NCBI GenBank assembly: GCA_027622555.1
Contig: JAQBYJ010000004.1
Span: forward strand, 41,997 to 105,996
Reading direction: 5' to 3'
DNA length: 64,000 nt
Source of the DNA: Verrucomicrobiota bacterium
Lineage (GTDB): Bacteria > Verrucomicrobiota > Verrucomicrobiia > Opitutales > UBA2995
Shown here: piece by piece, positions 54,944-63,037 of the stretch
How the letters are laid out: each line of letters opens with the position of its first letter
How positions within the stretch are numbered: the stretch's first letter is position 1
Position numbers and translations under genes: made by a program
The notes under the pieces: model-generated
The model's database searches: none
What the model saw: the letters and a program-made list of their open reading frames with translations, nothing else
Told to the model about the DNA's origin: nothing

Positions 54944-55296
54944 GTAAATTCACCTTCATAGGTTCCATTTTACAACCAACAGAGGTAATATATTGGTCCA
55001 ACACCCAGTTTTTACCATAAGGGCACTAAGGGAAACGAGTATCAGCTTTTCGCGCACACAGGGAAATTAATAAATAACCCCAAAATCTATACCAGGAATA
55101 ACTTATGAGATTGACAAGCCCTGAAGTTTTCCCTTCATAGAGCAACACCCTGAATCTCCAATCAGTTCGTAACTATCCCTGTCTTAATATACAAAAATAG
55201 ATCAGAAATCCAAAAAGGTGATCAGGTACTCCGCCTTCGGCAACGTCCGCAAGGAATCAATCAAAATAAATAACCAAAAAAAACCAACATTCAACT
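54944..55296. other. Intergenic region between divergent GT39 and MFS genes
   Basis: A 353-bp AT-rich gap. It contains a perfect TTGACA at 55111-55116 but no convincing -10 at 16-18 bp. No repeat, hairpin or small ORF stood out. Confidence 0.45.
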
Positions 55297-56895
55297 ATGA
55301 GTAATGGATATGACACTGGCATAGCGCCAAATGCGAAAAGGCTATTATGGGCCGGATTTCTCGCGATCTTAGCAGCCGGAATTGGCTTTGGTGTCCGTGG
55401 CGGCATCCTGGCAAATTGGGCGGCCGATTTCGGCTTCACTGGTTCCCAACTTGGTGCCATTGGCGGCGCTGGCTTCACTGGTTTCTGTTTCGGAATTATC
55501 ATTGGTGGCGTCGTCGTTGATAAAATCGGATATGGTAAACTCGTTTTAGCCGCGTTTATATTCCACGTCGCTTCGGCGCTGGTTACCTTCGGCGCAACGG
55601 CAGGACAAGATCAGATGCTCGCCTACAAATTCCTTTATTGGGGCACCTTTATCTTTGCACTGGCAAACGGAACACTCGAAGCGGTTGCCAATCCGTTGGT
55701 TTCTACTCTGTTCCCCAAAAACCGCACGCACTACCTCAACATCCTTCACGCCTCCTGGCCTGCTGGTTTGGTTATTGGTGGACTTATCGGTTGGACGATG
55801 GGCGGAGAAGGTGGCTTTAGCTGGAAGATCCAACTCGGTCTTTTCCTCATCCCAACCGTTCTTTACGGTGTAGCATTCATGGGCCAAAAGTTTCCACAAT
55901 CTGCAGCAGCAGCCAAGGGACTCAAATTGGGCGAAATGTTCAAAGAAGTGGGTATCCTCGGTTCAGCCGTTGCGGTTTACTTACTGGTTCTATTTTGCGA
56001 AGGAGCACTCGGTTTACCGACTGCGGTCTCGTGGATCATCGGGGGCATCCTATTGGTAGCCGTTGGTGTGATCACCCAATTCTCCATTGGTTCGATACTC
56101 CTGTTTGTTCTCTTCATCACTCACGCACTGGTAGGTGCAGTTGAATTAGGAACGGATGGATGGATTCAGAATATCACGGGAAACATTCTGACTCCTGCTC
56201 AAGGAAAAATCCTTTTCGTATTCACATCCCTGCTTATGTTCGCCCTGCGATTCTCAGCACACTTCATTGAGAAGACGCTGAAAATTTCGCCCATTGGAAT
56301 CCTCCTCATCTGCTCTGTTTTGGCGGTAGTAGGACTTCAGATGGTAAGCGGCATTACAACCTTTATCGGAGCGATGGTAGCGCTGGCTGTTTACGCGGTT
56401 GGCAAAACTTTCTTCTGGCCAACCATGCTTGCGGTCGTGGGCGACCGGTTCCCGAGCACGGGCGCCATCGCCATGTCGATTATGGGCGGTATCGGGATGA
56501 TGTCCGCTGGTATGCTTGGGGGACCGGGATTGGGTTACGCCAAAGACCGTTATACGGCCGAGCATCTGGAACAAAACAATCCCGCAATCTATCAAGCTTA
56601 CAAAGCAGAAACATCCAGCTCATTTACTGTTTTCAAAGAAGTGACCGGACTGGACGGAACCAAGCTCTCGAATGCCCAAACAGCTGAGAATCCAACACCC
56701 GACCAAATATTGGTTGCGGAAGCGAGTATCGTAGGCGATCAAAAGACACTCAAAGCGGATGCCTTTATTCCGGCCGCGATGGCTCTGATCTATCTGCTCT
56801 TGATGCTCTACTTCAAATCGATTGGCGGTTATAAACCGAAAAACATAGATACCGAAAGAATCACCGGAGGTGTTAACGCCCCCATGGAAGCCTGA
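55297..56895 (+). CDS. MFS transporter, probable sugar importer
   Basis: A 532-aa protein with about 12 membrane helices. The MFS signature between helices 2 and 3 reads [15 protein letters not shown]. Other segments include [22 protein letters not shown] and [22 protein letters not shown] soluble stretch of about 70 residues (around 410-480, [20 protein letters not shown]) precedes the last helix pair and is unusual. It resembles MFS proteins of unknown sugar specificity in PVC genomes. A strong terminator follows. Confidence 0.88.
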   Translation: MSNGYDTGIAPNAKRLLWAGFLAILAAGIGFGVRGGILANWAADFGFTGSQLGAIGGAGFTGFCFGIIIGGVVVDKIGYGKLVLAAFIFHVASALVTFGATAGQDQMLAYKFLYWGTFIFALANGTLEAVANPLVSTLFPKNRTHYLNILHASWPAGLVIGGLIGWTMGGEGGFSWKIQLGLFLIPTVLYGVAFMGQKFPQSAAAAKGLKLGEMFKEVGILGSAVAVYLLVLFCEGALGLPTAVSWIIGGILLVAVGVITQFSIGSILLFVLFITHALVGAVELGTDGWIQNITGNILTPAQGKILFVFTSLLMFALRFSAHFIEKTLKISPIGILLICSVLAVVGLQMVSGITTFIGAMVALAVYAVGKTFFWPTMLAVVGDRFPSTGAIAMSIMGGIGMMSAGMLGGPGLGYAKDRYTAEHLEQNNPAIYQAYKAETSSSFTVFKEVTGLDGTKLSNAQTAENPTPDQILVAEASIVGDQKTLKADAFIPAAMALIYLLLMLYFKSIGGYKPKNIDTERITGGVNAPMEA

Positions 56896-56957
56896 CGGTA
56901 CAATCACGCCTTCTTGAAGGCGGTAGTGAAACAAATTTTCCTACCTAAACAAATAAG

Positions 56958-56988
56958 GGATCCGCCCGAAAAGGCGGGTCCTTTTTTT
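56958..56988 (+). terminator. Rho-independent terminator after the MFS gene
   Basis: Stem GGATCCGCC (56958-56966) pairs with GGCGGGTCC (56973-56981) with one G-T pair, a 6-nt loop, then seven T residues. It lies 62 bp after the MFS stop codon. Confidence 0.92.
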
Positions 56989-57051
56989 GTTGGCGACAAT
57001 TAGCGATTTTTGGTTGCTCGCAGAAGTAATGCAGCCTCACCCTATTTACCT

Positions 57052-58032
57052 ATGCCATCATTGCTAATTCTCCAGAAACCTAAGGCAGTTAACCAGGACC
57101 AAGCCAATGCCATTCGAGAAATGGCACCTGATCTCGACCTGTGGATGACAGCGGATCCAATGAATGAAGATCCGGAAAGAATAAATGACGTCGAAATAGG
57201 TACTGGTTTCAAACCTCCCCGAGAACTGATTCTAAATGGTCGTCTAAAATGGTACCACGCCTATTCGGCTGGTTTGGATTGGATGTTCGAATTCGAAGAT
57301 CACCAGAATCTTCCCATGACCTTAACGAACTCCTCAGGTATTCATGGAGTGCCTATGAGCGAACACGCATTTGCCATGATTTTGGCCCACAATAGAAAGT
57401 TACCGGAGTTTATCCGAAATCAATCACACAAACACTGGAAAGGCTTACCTGGAGATGGTCGACTCGATACACTCGAAGGAAAAACCATGCTTATTCTCGG
57501 TGTTGGGGCCATTGGAACACGGATGGCCAAACTAGCACAGGCTCACGACATGCAGGTGATGGGCATTCGCCGTCAGCCTGAGCGAGGCTGTCAATTTGTG
57601 GACGAAATGCACGGTCCGGATAAGCTCAACTCCCTGTTACCAAGGGCAGATATTATAGTATGCCTTCTTCCCAACACTCCCGATTCAAGGCACATACTTG
57701 GACCGGCTCAATTTGCACTCATGAAACGAGGTGTCTTCATAGCAAATCTGGGAAGAGGAATCCACATCGATGAAAATGCCATGATTGCAGCACTTCAGGA
57801 TGGTATTGTAGCAGGTGCCGGACTCGATACCTTTGAAACGGAGCCTTTGCCTTCGGACTCCCCTCTGTGGGCGATGGAAAACGTCATCATTTCCCCACAT
57901 TGCTCAGGATTCCAACCGGACTATGGCTACGAAGCCCGTCGTTTATTTATTAGGAACCTGAAACATTTTGCGAGTAATGAAACCATGTTCAACGTCGTCG
58001 ACAAAGAGCTGGGGTATTCGTTGAGTCATTAA
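57052..58032 (+). CDS. D-2-hydroxyacid dehydrogenase
   Basis: A 326-aa NAD(P)-dependent D-isomer-specific dehydrogenase. NAD motif GVGAIGTRMAK; catalytic Arg in NLGRGIHIDENAMI, Glu in DTFETEPLPSDSPLW, His in SPHCSGFQPD. The start at 57052 (ATG) was chosen over a TTG at 57010. It would interconvert a 2-keto acid and a D-2-hydroxy acid. It lies between a terminator and a REPIN-like repeat, so it is probably a single-gene unit. Confidence 0.9.
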   Translation: MPSLLILQKPKAVNQDQANAIREMAPDLDLWMTADPMNEDPERINDVEIGTGFKPPRELILNGRLKWYHAYSAGLDWMFEFEDHQNLPMTLTNSSGIHGVPMSEHAFAMILAHNRKLPEFIRNQSHKHWKGLPGDGRLDTLEGKTMLILGVGAIGTRMAKLAQAHDMQVMGIRRQPERGCQFVDEMHGPDKLNSLLPRADIIVCLLPNTPDSRHILGPAQFALMKRGVFIANLGRGIHIDENAMIAALQDGIVAGAGLDTFETEPLPSDSPLWAMENVIISPHCSGFQPDYGYEARRLFIRNLKHFASNETMFNVVDKELGYSLSH

Positions 58033-58058
58033 TAAGTTCGAATTCTTGGTATCCCAAG

Positions 58059-58129
58059 CTGTAGGAGCGGGTTTATCCCGCGATCTCCCAACAGAAGCGA
58101 ACAATCGCGGGATAAACCCGCTCCTACAG
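58059..58129. repeat. Perfect 26-bp-arm palindrome, REPIN-like
   Basis: Left arm 58059-58084 (CTGTAGGAGCGGGTTTATCC...) and right arm 58104-58129 are exact reverse complements over 26 bp, with a 19-bp loop. The TGTAGGAGC word is shared with 30276-30330. It lies 26 bp after the dehydrogenase stop and may also serve as a terminator or mRNA-stabilising hairpin. Confidence 0.9.
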
Positions 58130-58238
58130 TTAAAATCAATGATCAAACGAAAACTCACCATTTGCTCAATGTATTCGACAAGGAGTTTTCCGATTCCTTA
58201 AATCACCGGAATTCGTTTAATTTTCTCAACAGCATCTT

Positions 58239-59387
58239 ATGTACGTCAAAACACTGATTTCCAATTTAATCCTTATATCAATTCTTTTATCTGGCACCGC
58301 TTTAGCAGGATCGAAAGCAACCATCACGATGCAATCCTTTGGGAAGACAAAGGAAGGTGTGGATACCTCACTCTATACGCTAACCAACGCGAATGGTTTA
58401 AAAACGGACATCACTAACTACGGTGGGATAGTAGTGCGAATGTTCGTTCCTGACCGAGAAGGCAATATGCACGACGTCATGCTGGGTTACAATACCGTGG
58501 CAGAGTACATTCTGGATACACCCTACTTCGGAGCCATAATTGGCCGGATAGGAAACCGGGTTGCCGATGGCAAATTTTCACTCAATGGTAAAACTTACCA
58601 TTTGGTCACCAATAATTTTCCAGCCGACATCCCTTGTCATCTTCACGGTGGCACTGTCGGATATGATAAGGTCGTCTGGGATGCAGAACCCTTCATAGAA
58701 AACAATACTCCTGGATTGAAACTTCATTACCTAAGTGTCGATGGAGAAGAAGGTTATCCCGGCAATCTGGATATCACCGTGTGGTACCGTTTGACCAACG
58801 ACAATTCCCTCAAGATCGACTACCTGGCTACCACTGACAAAGCAACGCCCGTCAACCTGACCAACCACTCCTACTTCAATTTAAAAGGTGAAGGGAATGG
58901 GGACATCCTCAGTCACGTGCTCATGTTTAACGCTGCCAATTATACACCGGTAAATGCGGGTCTTATCCCAACGGGTAAGATAGCGTCGGTTAAAGGAACT
59001 CCCTTTGATTTCACTTCACCACATACCATCGGTGAGCGAGTAAATGCAGACAATGAACAAATGAAATTCGGTGGCGGCTATGACCACAACTGGGTCCTAG
59101 ACAATCAGGATGGGGACCTGGCCTTGGCGGCGACCGCCTTTGAACCTACCTCTGGCCGGTTCATGGAGGTATGGACGGAAGAGCCGGGCGTGCAGTTCTA
59201 CTGCGGCAATTTCCTTAACGGATCGAATATCGGAAAATCCGGCAAAGCCTACAACTTCCGCAACGGTTTCTGCCTCGAAACGCAGCACTACCCGGACTCA
59301 CCTAATCAGAAAAGCTTCCCTTCCATTATCCTGAAACCAGGCGAGGAATATAAAACCACTACGATCTATAGATTCAGCACTCGCTAA
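58239..59387 (+). CDS. galM: Secreted aldose 1-epimerase
   Basis: A 382-aa galactose mutarotase with a signal peptide (LILISILLSGTALAG). Catalytic His lies in NLTNHSYFNLKG and catalytic Glu in GFCLETQHYPDSPN; substrate-binding IGRIGNRVADGKF and CHLHGGTVGYDKVVW are also conserved. It speeds interconversion of alpha and beta anomers of aldohexoses. Export to the periplasm is common in Bacteroidetes and PVC bacteria, where it helps prepare sugars for uptake. Confidence 0.95.
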   Translation: MYVKTLISNLILISILLSGTALAGSKATITMQSFGKTKEGVDTSLYTLTNANGLKTDITNYGGIVVRMFVPDREGNMHDVMLGYNTVAEYILDTPYFGAIIGRIGNRVADGKFSLNGKTYHLVTNNFPADIPCHLHGGTVGYDKVVWDAEPFIENNTPGLKLHYLSVDGEEGYPGNLDITVWYRLTNDNSLKIDYLATTDKATPVNLTNHSYFNLKGEGNGDILSHVLMFNAANYTPVNAGLIPTGKIASVKGTPFDFTSPHTIGERVNADNEQMKFGGGYDHNWVLDNQDGDLALAATAFEPTSGRFMEVWTEEPGVQFYCGNFLNGSNIGKSGKAYNFRNGFCLETQHYPDSPNQKSFPSIILKPGEEYKTTTIYRFSTR

Positions 59388-59461
59388 GATTCGCAATGCT
59401 TCAGAAAGGAATCCTGGATCTCATTCCAACCTTCGCGCCGAGTATGATTCAAAATTTTCGC

Positions 59462-59544
59462 GGTAGGCCCAGTTGCTTGCAACTCGGCCCCCGTAGCGCA
59501 TAAGGTCTCAGGACAAGGCGTCGATGCAAGCATCGAGCCCTACT
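59462..59544. repeat. Degenerate GTAGG/CCTAC repeat with two hairpins
   Basis: Begins with GGTAGGCCC and ends with GAGCCCTAC. Two inner hairpins are visible: AGTTGC/GCAACT near the left end and GATGC/GCATC near the right end. It resembles the TGGTAGGG...CCCTACCA elements near 3.2 and 5.7 kb. Confidence 0.6.
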
Positions 59545-59624
59545 AAGGAGAAATGGGAATGAACCGATGTTTCCCTGACAGTTCTGTCGATATGTCTCCT
59601 TACTCTCTAAATCGAGGCTGTTAC

Positions 59625-59740
59625 GCCAAACGAGTTTGGAGGTTTGAAACTATGGCTTGATGCTCAAGCCCCGGACACGGTTACTCAGACGGGAGGATCC
59701 GTCAGCCAATGGGTTAACAAAGCGGGGGGATCGGCTACCC
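59625..59740 (+). pseudogene. Remnant of a LamG-like domain protein
   Basis: The frame reads EFGGLKLWLDAQAPDTVTQ and then GGSVSQWVNKAGGSAT, the standard opening of the concanavalin-like domain in large verrucomicrobial surface proteins. It then loses similarity, with no signal peptide or remaining domain. It is about 40 codons long and lies 300 bp upstream of an intact secreted Ig-like gene, to which it may once have belonged. Confidence 0.6.
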
Positions 59741-59771
59741 GGACCGCTGAGGAATTTTCTAACCTTTCCAG

Positions 59772-59801
59772 AAAAGCCCGGCTCCTTCGTGTCGGGCTTT
59801 T
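59772..59801. terminator. Bidirectional terminator-like hairpin
   Basis: AAAAGCCCG (59772-59780) pairs exactly with CGGGCTTTT (59793-59801), followed by further T residues on the plus strand. The A-rich left side would serve transcription on the minus strand. It lies just after the LamG remnant, as though it once ended that gene. Confidence 0.65.
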
Positions 59802-60035
59802 TTGTGAGCCGAACAACTCCTTGGATAAGCTTCTCAATAGGGTAATCAAATCGTTTAGTTGGCATGGCGTCGAGGCGACGGAGCGAGGACACTTTTGCCT
59901 TACAACTTCCAAAAGTTGGGATGGAAGATTCAGATCGACGATTGCGTGATTTGTTGTCTGCTTCAATAGGTCGGATTGACATGGATCCATCGAAATGGAA
60001 TGGAGCTGCCTTTGGGTTTATTAAAGCCTCTAAAT

Positions 60036-61148
60036 ATGCCTGGAATAAAAAAAGTGATTCTATCCAGCACACTCTTCGTGATGCTGATTATTCGGGAGCC
60101 CTGTCATGTCTGGGCGGAGTCAAAAAAATCCCAGCGTAATCCTAGTCGGCAGGTTGTTTTTCATTCCGCCCAAGCGAATTTCAAGGTGAATACGGAGTTG
60201 GATGGCATCACTGCGGCCAGTAGCGAGGTAAACCTTATACTGTTGGAAGGGTTTGATGCTCTCAATGGAGTCGTTGGTGAAGCGGTAGATATCAAATTTT
60301 TCTCCAAAGAATTTATAGCGGGAGCTTTCACTGTAAGCGGGAATCTTCCTCCGGGCCTTCGATTATCGCCAATCATAACCGAGTTTGGCGTAGGGACGAT
60401 CAGTGGTACACCGACTCAAGATGGTCTTTTTCTGGTAAATCTGACCGGCTGGGAAAATGCGAATGCCCAGGGACCTTCCTCTCAACCGCTAACTCTACTG
60501 TTTGAAATTATTTCGAGAGGACCCAAAATAGTGCAGCAACCGGGTAACACCATTGTGGATTGGGGAAGCCCGGCAATCATGAGTGTGGTCGTTGAGGATT
60601 CTGGAAACGCCAGCTATAAGTGGTTTAAGGATTTGGTGGAACTGGAAGGACAAAAGACCTCATCCCTCCAATTCGACCATGCGGGTTATGCACTTAACGG
60701 CACGTACCGGGTGGAAGTCGTGGGACCCGAAGGAAGCTCTTTCAGCAAGGATGCGTTCTTCTTTGTCCGCACTTCTCCCTATCAACGCTGGTTGGAAGAG
60801 GGACAAGCAGATCCATTTGCCTCGGAGCTTTCCGAAAACGCAGACGCCGATTTTGATGGGTTCGCCAATATTGTGGAATACGCATTGGGAACGGAAATGC
60901 TGGATACCTCAAGCCAACCCCGGATCTACATAACCACCATTCAAGAAAACGGTCAGCTCATTGGCTCCTTTCAGCATTCCATTCCGACAAATTCAAATCC
61001 TTACACTTTGGTTCTCGAAGGATCAGAAAACCTTTCCTCAACCGGTTGGAAGAAACTGGAAGTTCAAGGAGTCGACGAGGGAAACCTGCGCAGGTATCAG
61101 TGGTTTATGGACGGTACAAAGTTCGTACGCCTAACTCTGGAAAACTGA
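60036..61148 (+). CDS. Secreted Ig-like domain protein
   Basis: A 370-aa protein with an N-terminal signal (VILSSTLFVMLIIREPCHVWA), which decides the ATG at 60036. First a putative-Ig (He_PIG-like) unit with FTVSGNLPPGLRLSP and GTISGTPTQDGLFLVNLT, then an immunoglobulin-like domain (IVQQPGNTIVDWGSP, SYKWFKDLVELEG, YALNGTYRVEVVGPEG). The C-terminal DADFDGFANIVEYALGTEML is a recurrent element in verrucomicrobial surface proteins. No enzyme domain is present. It is probably surface-attached or adhesive. Confidence 0.8.
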   Translation: MPGIKKVILSSTLFVMLIIREPCHVWAESKKSQRNPSRQVVFHSAQANFKVNTELDGITAASSEVNLILLEGFDALNGVVGEAVDIKFFSKEFIAGAFTVSGNLPPGLRLSPIITEFGVGTISGTPTQDGLFLVNLTGWENANAQGPSSQPLTLLFEIISRGPKIVQQPGNTIVDWGSPAIMSVVVEDSGNASYKWFKDLVELEGQKTSSLQFDHAGYALNGTYRVEVVGPEGSSFSKDAFFFVRTSPYQRWLEEGQADPFASELSENADADFDGFANIVEYALGTEMLDTSSQPRIYITTIQENGQLIGSFQHSIPTNSNPYTLVLEGSENLSSTGWKKLEVQGVDEGNLRRYQWFMDGTKFVRLTLEN

Positions 61149-61260
61149 CAAAAATCTTTTTGCTTCCGCTCATCATGCCGCTTGACTACGAATTTTTTAC
61201 AAATTACAGATTCAGGAGTATTCATCTCCGATTTTTCCTCTTCCCACTTCCTCTTAATCC

Positions 61261-61356
61261 ATGAAAACGCCAACACGCGCTTTTCTTTTCGCTGTCACAT
61301 TGTTTCTCGCAAATACTTCCCGTGGGGTGCAGGACAAATTCTTTCCGTATCGCTGA
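61261..61356 (+). pseudogene. 5' end of a secreted-protein gene cut by the insertion sequence
   Basis: An ATG at 61261 starts MKTPTRAFLFAVTLFLANTS, a convincing signal peptide. At 61325 the sequence enters the left terminal inverted repeat of the IS, and the frame stops at 61356. The rest of the gene is not on the other side of the IS. The leader alone gives no function. Confidence 0.45.
61325..61346 (+). repeat. Left terminal inverted repeat of the IS
   Basis: GGGTGCAGGACAAATTC plus TTTCC; matches the right end (63047-63068) in reverse complement at 21 of 22 positions. Confidence 0.9.
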
Positions 61357-61409
61357 AACCCTTTATTTTGGGCTTGAAAGTGTCTAGCTACTCGTCATTT
61401 TCATGTCCC

Positions 61410-61736
61410 ATGAATGATTACGAAACAAAACGGCGGGAAATTCTTGAGGAAATGGGCACTATCAAGCAGATGGAACACGGACGCTTGAGCGAGGAGTATC
61501 GGGAGCGGGAAGTCGATGGGAGGATTCATCGAACGGGCCCTTATTATAAACATCAGGTCTGGCGGGATGGGAAAAATGTAACCACTCGTGTGAAAGTCGA
61601 TCAGGTGGCTTCTCTGAGAGAAGGCATTGAGGGGATGGATCGTTTTAAGCAACTGTCGAACGATTTTGTCGCAACCACCGTGGCGATGACCCATTCGCCA
61701 GGCGAAGAGATGCCGGGTAAAAAAAACGACAGATAG
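61410..61736 (+). CDS. IS-encoded DUF6788-like protein (orfA)
   Basis: A 108-aa charged protein beginning MNDYETKRREILEEMGTIKQ. The HRTGPYYKHQVWRDGKNVTTRVK block followed by LREGIEGMDRFKQLSNDF fits the DUF6788 family, which accompanies or forms the N-terminus of transposases. The reading frame ends 10 bp after a run of eight A. The -1 frame from that run is open into the transposase, so this is probably both a stand-alone product and the N-terminus of a fusion. The start is the ATG at 61410, since upstream codons in frame are not family-like. Confidence 0.82.
   Translation: MNDYETKRREILEEMGTIKQMEHGRLSEEYREREVDGRIHRTGPYYKHQVWRDGKNVTTRVKVDQVASLREGIEGMDRFKQLSNDFVATTVAMTHSPGEEMPGKKNDR
61721..61727 (+). 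promoter_or_regulatory. Predicted -1 ribosomal frameshift site (A AAA AAC)
   Basis: In the orfA frame, positions 61721-61727 read A-AAA-AAC, a classic slippery heptamer within an A8 run. The transposase frame is -1 relative to orfA and stays open back through this point. A purine-rich GGCGAAGAGA about 11 bases upstream may act as a Shine-Dalgarno-like stimulator. Transcriptional slippage on the A8 run is the alternative. Confidence 0.75.
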
Positions 61737-63037
61737 TTCTTGAGGAATGTCTGCGCGAAACCGAAGTTTTTTTGAAACTGGTTGAGCAGCACTTGTGCTG
61801 CGAAGGGTTGGGCAACCTGGAGTGGATTGAGGTGGGGCTGAGGAGCGCTTTGCATGCGGATGCCACAAGGATGCTGGAGGGGTTGCTCAATGATCCGCAA
61901 TTAAAGGTAGCCGGGGATGAAAAGCGTCCCGGAGAAAAACGCATGGGCGCACAAAGCAAAGAAGTGCAGTGCTTGTTCGGGAAGTTGCGACTATGCCGCA
62001 ATTACTATTACGATGCCCCAAGTGGCAGGGGGCGTTACCCGTTGGACGAAGTGCTCGGCTTGCACAACGGCTATACGCCGGGCGTGGCGCGGCTGATCTG
62101 CCGAGCTGCGGGAAGGGATTCCTACGGGGCGGGCAGTGGGGATCTCAAAGCGTATGCCGGGCTGGAAGTGAGCGCACGTCAGCTCAACCGAATGGTCGAG
62201 CGGATTGGTCCTCAGATGCGCGCCGAGTTGGAGGCACAAGGTGTTGAGGCCGGGACTAAGGCGGTGCCTCGTCTTTACGTCAGTTGCGACGGCACGGGTG
62301 TGCCAATGCGAAGAGAGGAATTGGAGGGCGTGGCCGGTAAGCAGCCCGACGGCACGGCCAAAACCAAGGAAGTGAAAACCGGGTGTGTCTTTACCCAGCA
62401 TCCAGTCGATGGCGAGGAACCCTTCCGCGATTGTGACTCGACCTCTTATGTCGCTACGCTACGTCGCTGTGGAGAGTTTGGAACGCTTCTGCGCAAAGAA
62501 GCCTTTCGTCGCGGGATGGGACGTGCCGAGGAAATCGTCTTCATCGCCGATGGGGCGGTGTGGATATGGGAAGTGGTCCGCATCAACTTCCCGGGCGCGG
62601 TGGAAATCCTCGATTATTACCATGCCCGCGAATACCTCACCGAAATCGTTGAAATACTTTTCGGCAAAAAAAGCGAACAAGGCGCGCGACAACTCGAACG
62701 GTGGAAGGACATGTTTTTCGAAGACGAAATTGAACAAGTTATCTGGCAGGCGCGGGTTCTCTCTGCGGCAATGACTGGGGATGCAAAACTGGTGAACGCT
62801 AAAATCAATTACTTCGAAAACAACAAGCACCGTATGAAATACGGAACCTATCGCCAAAAAGGTTACTTCTATGGTTCCGGTGTCATTGAAGCCGGATGCA
62901 AAAGCGTTATCGGAAAGCGAGCCAAGCAATCCGGAATGTTCTGGTCCTCGCCGGGCGTGGAAAACGTTCTAGCCATCCGCACCGCCCTGCACAGTAACCG
63001 CTTCGATTCCTACTGGGACCAGAAAAACGCCGCATGA
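61728..63037 (+). CDS. ISKra4-family-like DDE transposase (orfB)
   Basis: About 435 aa from the frameshift site; a TTG at 61772 would allow a 421-aa separate product. Likely DDE residues: Asp in YVSCDGTGVPM, Asp in IVFIADGAVWIWE, and Glu in YGSGVIEAGCKSVIGKRAKQ. DYYHAREYLTEI and the C-terminal GMFWSSPGVENVLAIR are also family hallmarks. The N-terminal region includes VQCLFGKLRLCRNYYYD. The gene appears intact, so the element may be active or recently so. Confidence 0.88.

Larger units (their letters stand above)
59388..60035. other. Gene-poor region with repeat, gene remnant and terminator-like hairpin
   Basis: A 648-bp stretch after galM. It holds a repeat (59462-59544), a lectin-domain remnant (59625-59740) and a hairpin (59772-59801). 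The rest, 59802-60035, has overlapping open frames on both strands with no recognisable motif; I treat it as noncoding. Confidence 0.5.

Noticed and set aside
55111..55139. A perfect TTGACA upstream of the MFS gene as a sigma-70 promoter
   Set aside because: The -10 position (TTCATA or nearby) matches consensus poorly and the distance to the start codon is over 150 bp.
59650..60139. Overlapping open frames on both strands between galM and the Ig-like gene
   Set aside because: They overlap a terminator-like hairpin, a gene remnant and the start of the Ig-like gene, and show no family features.
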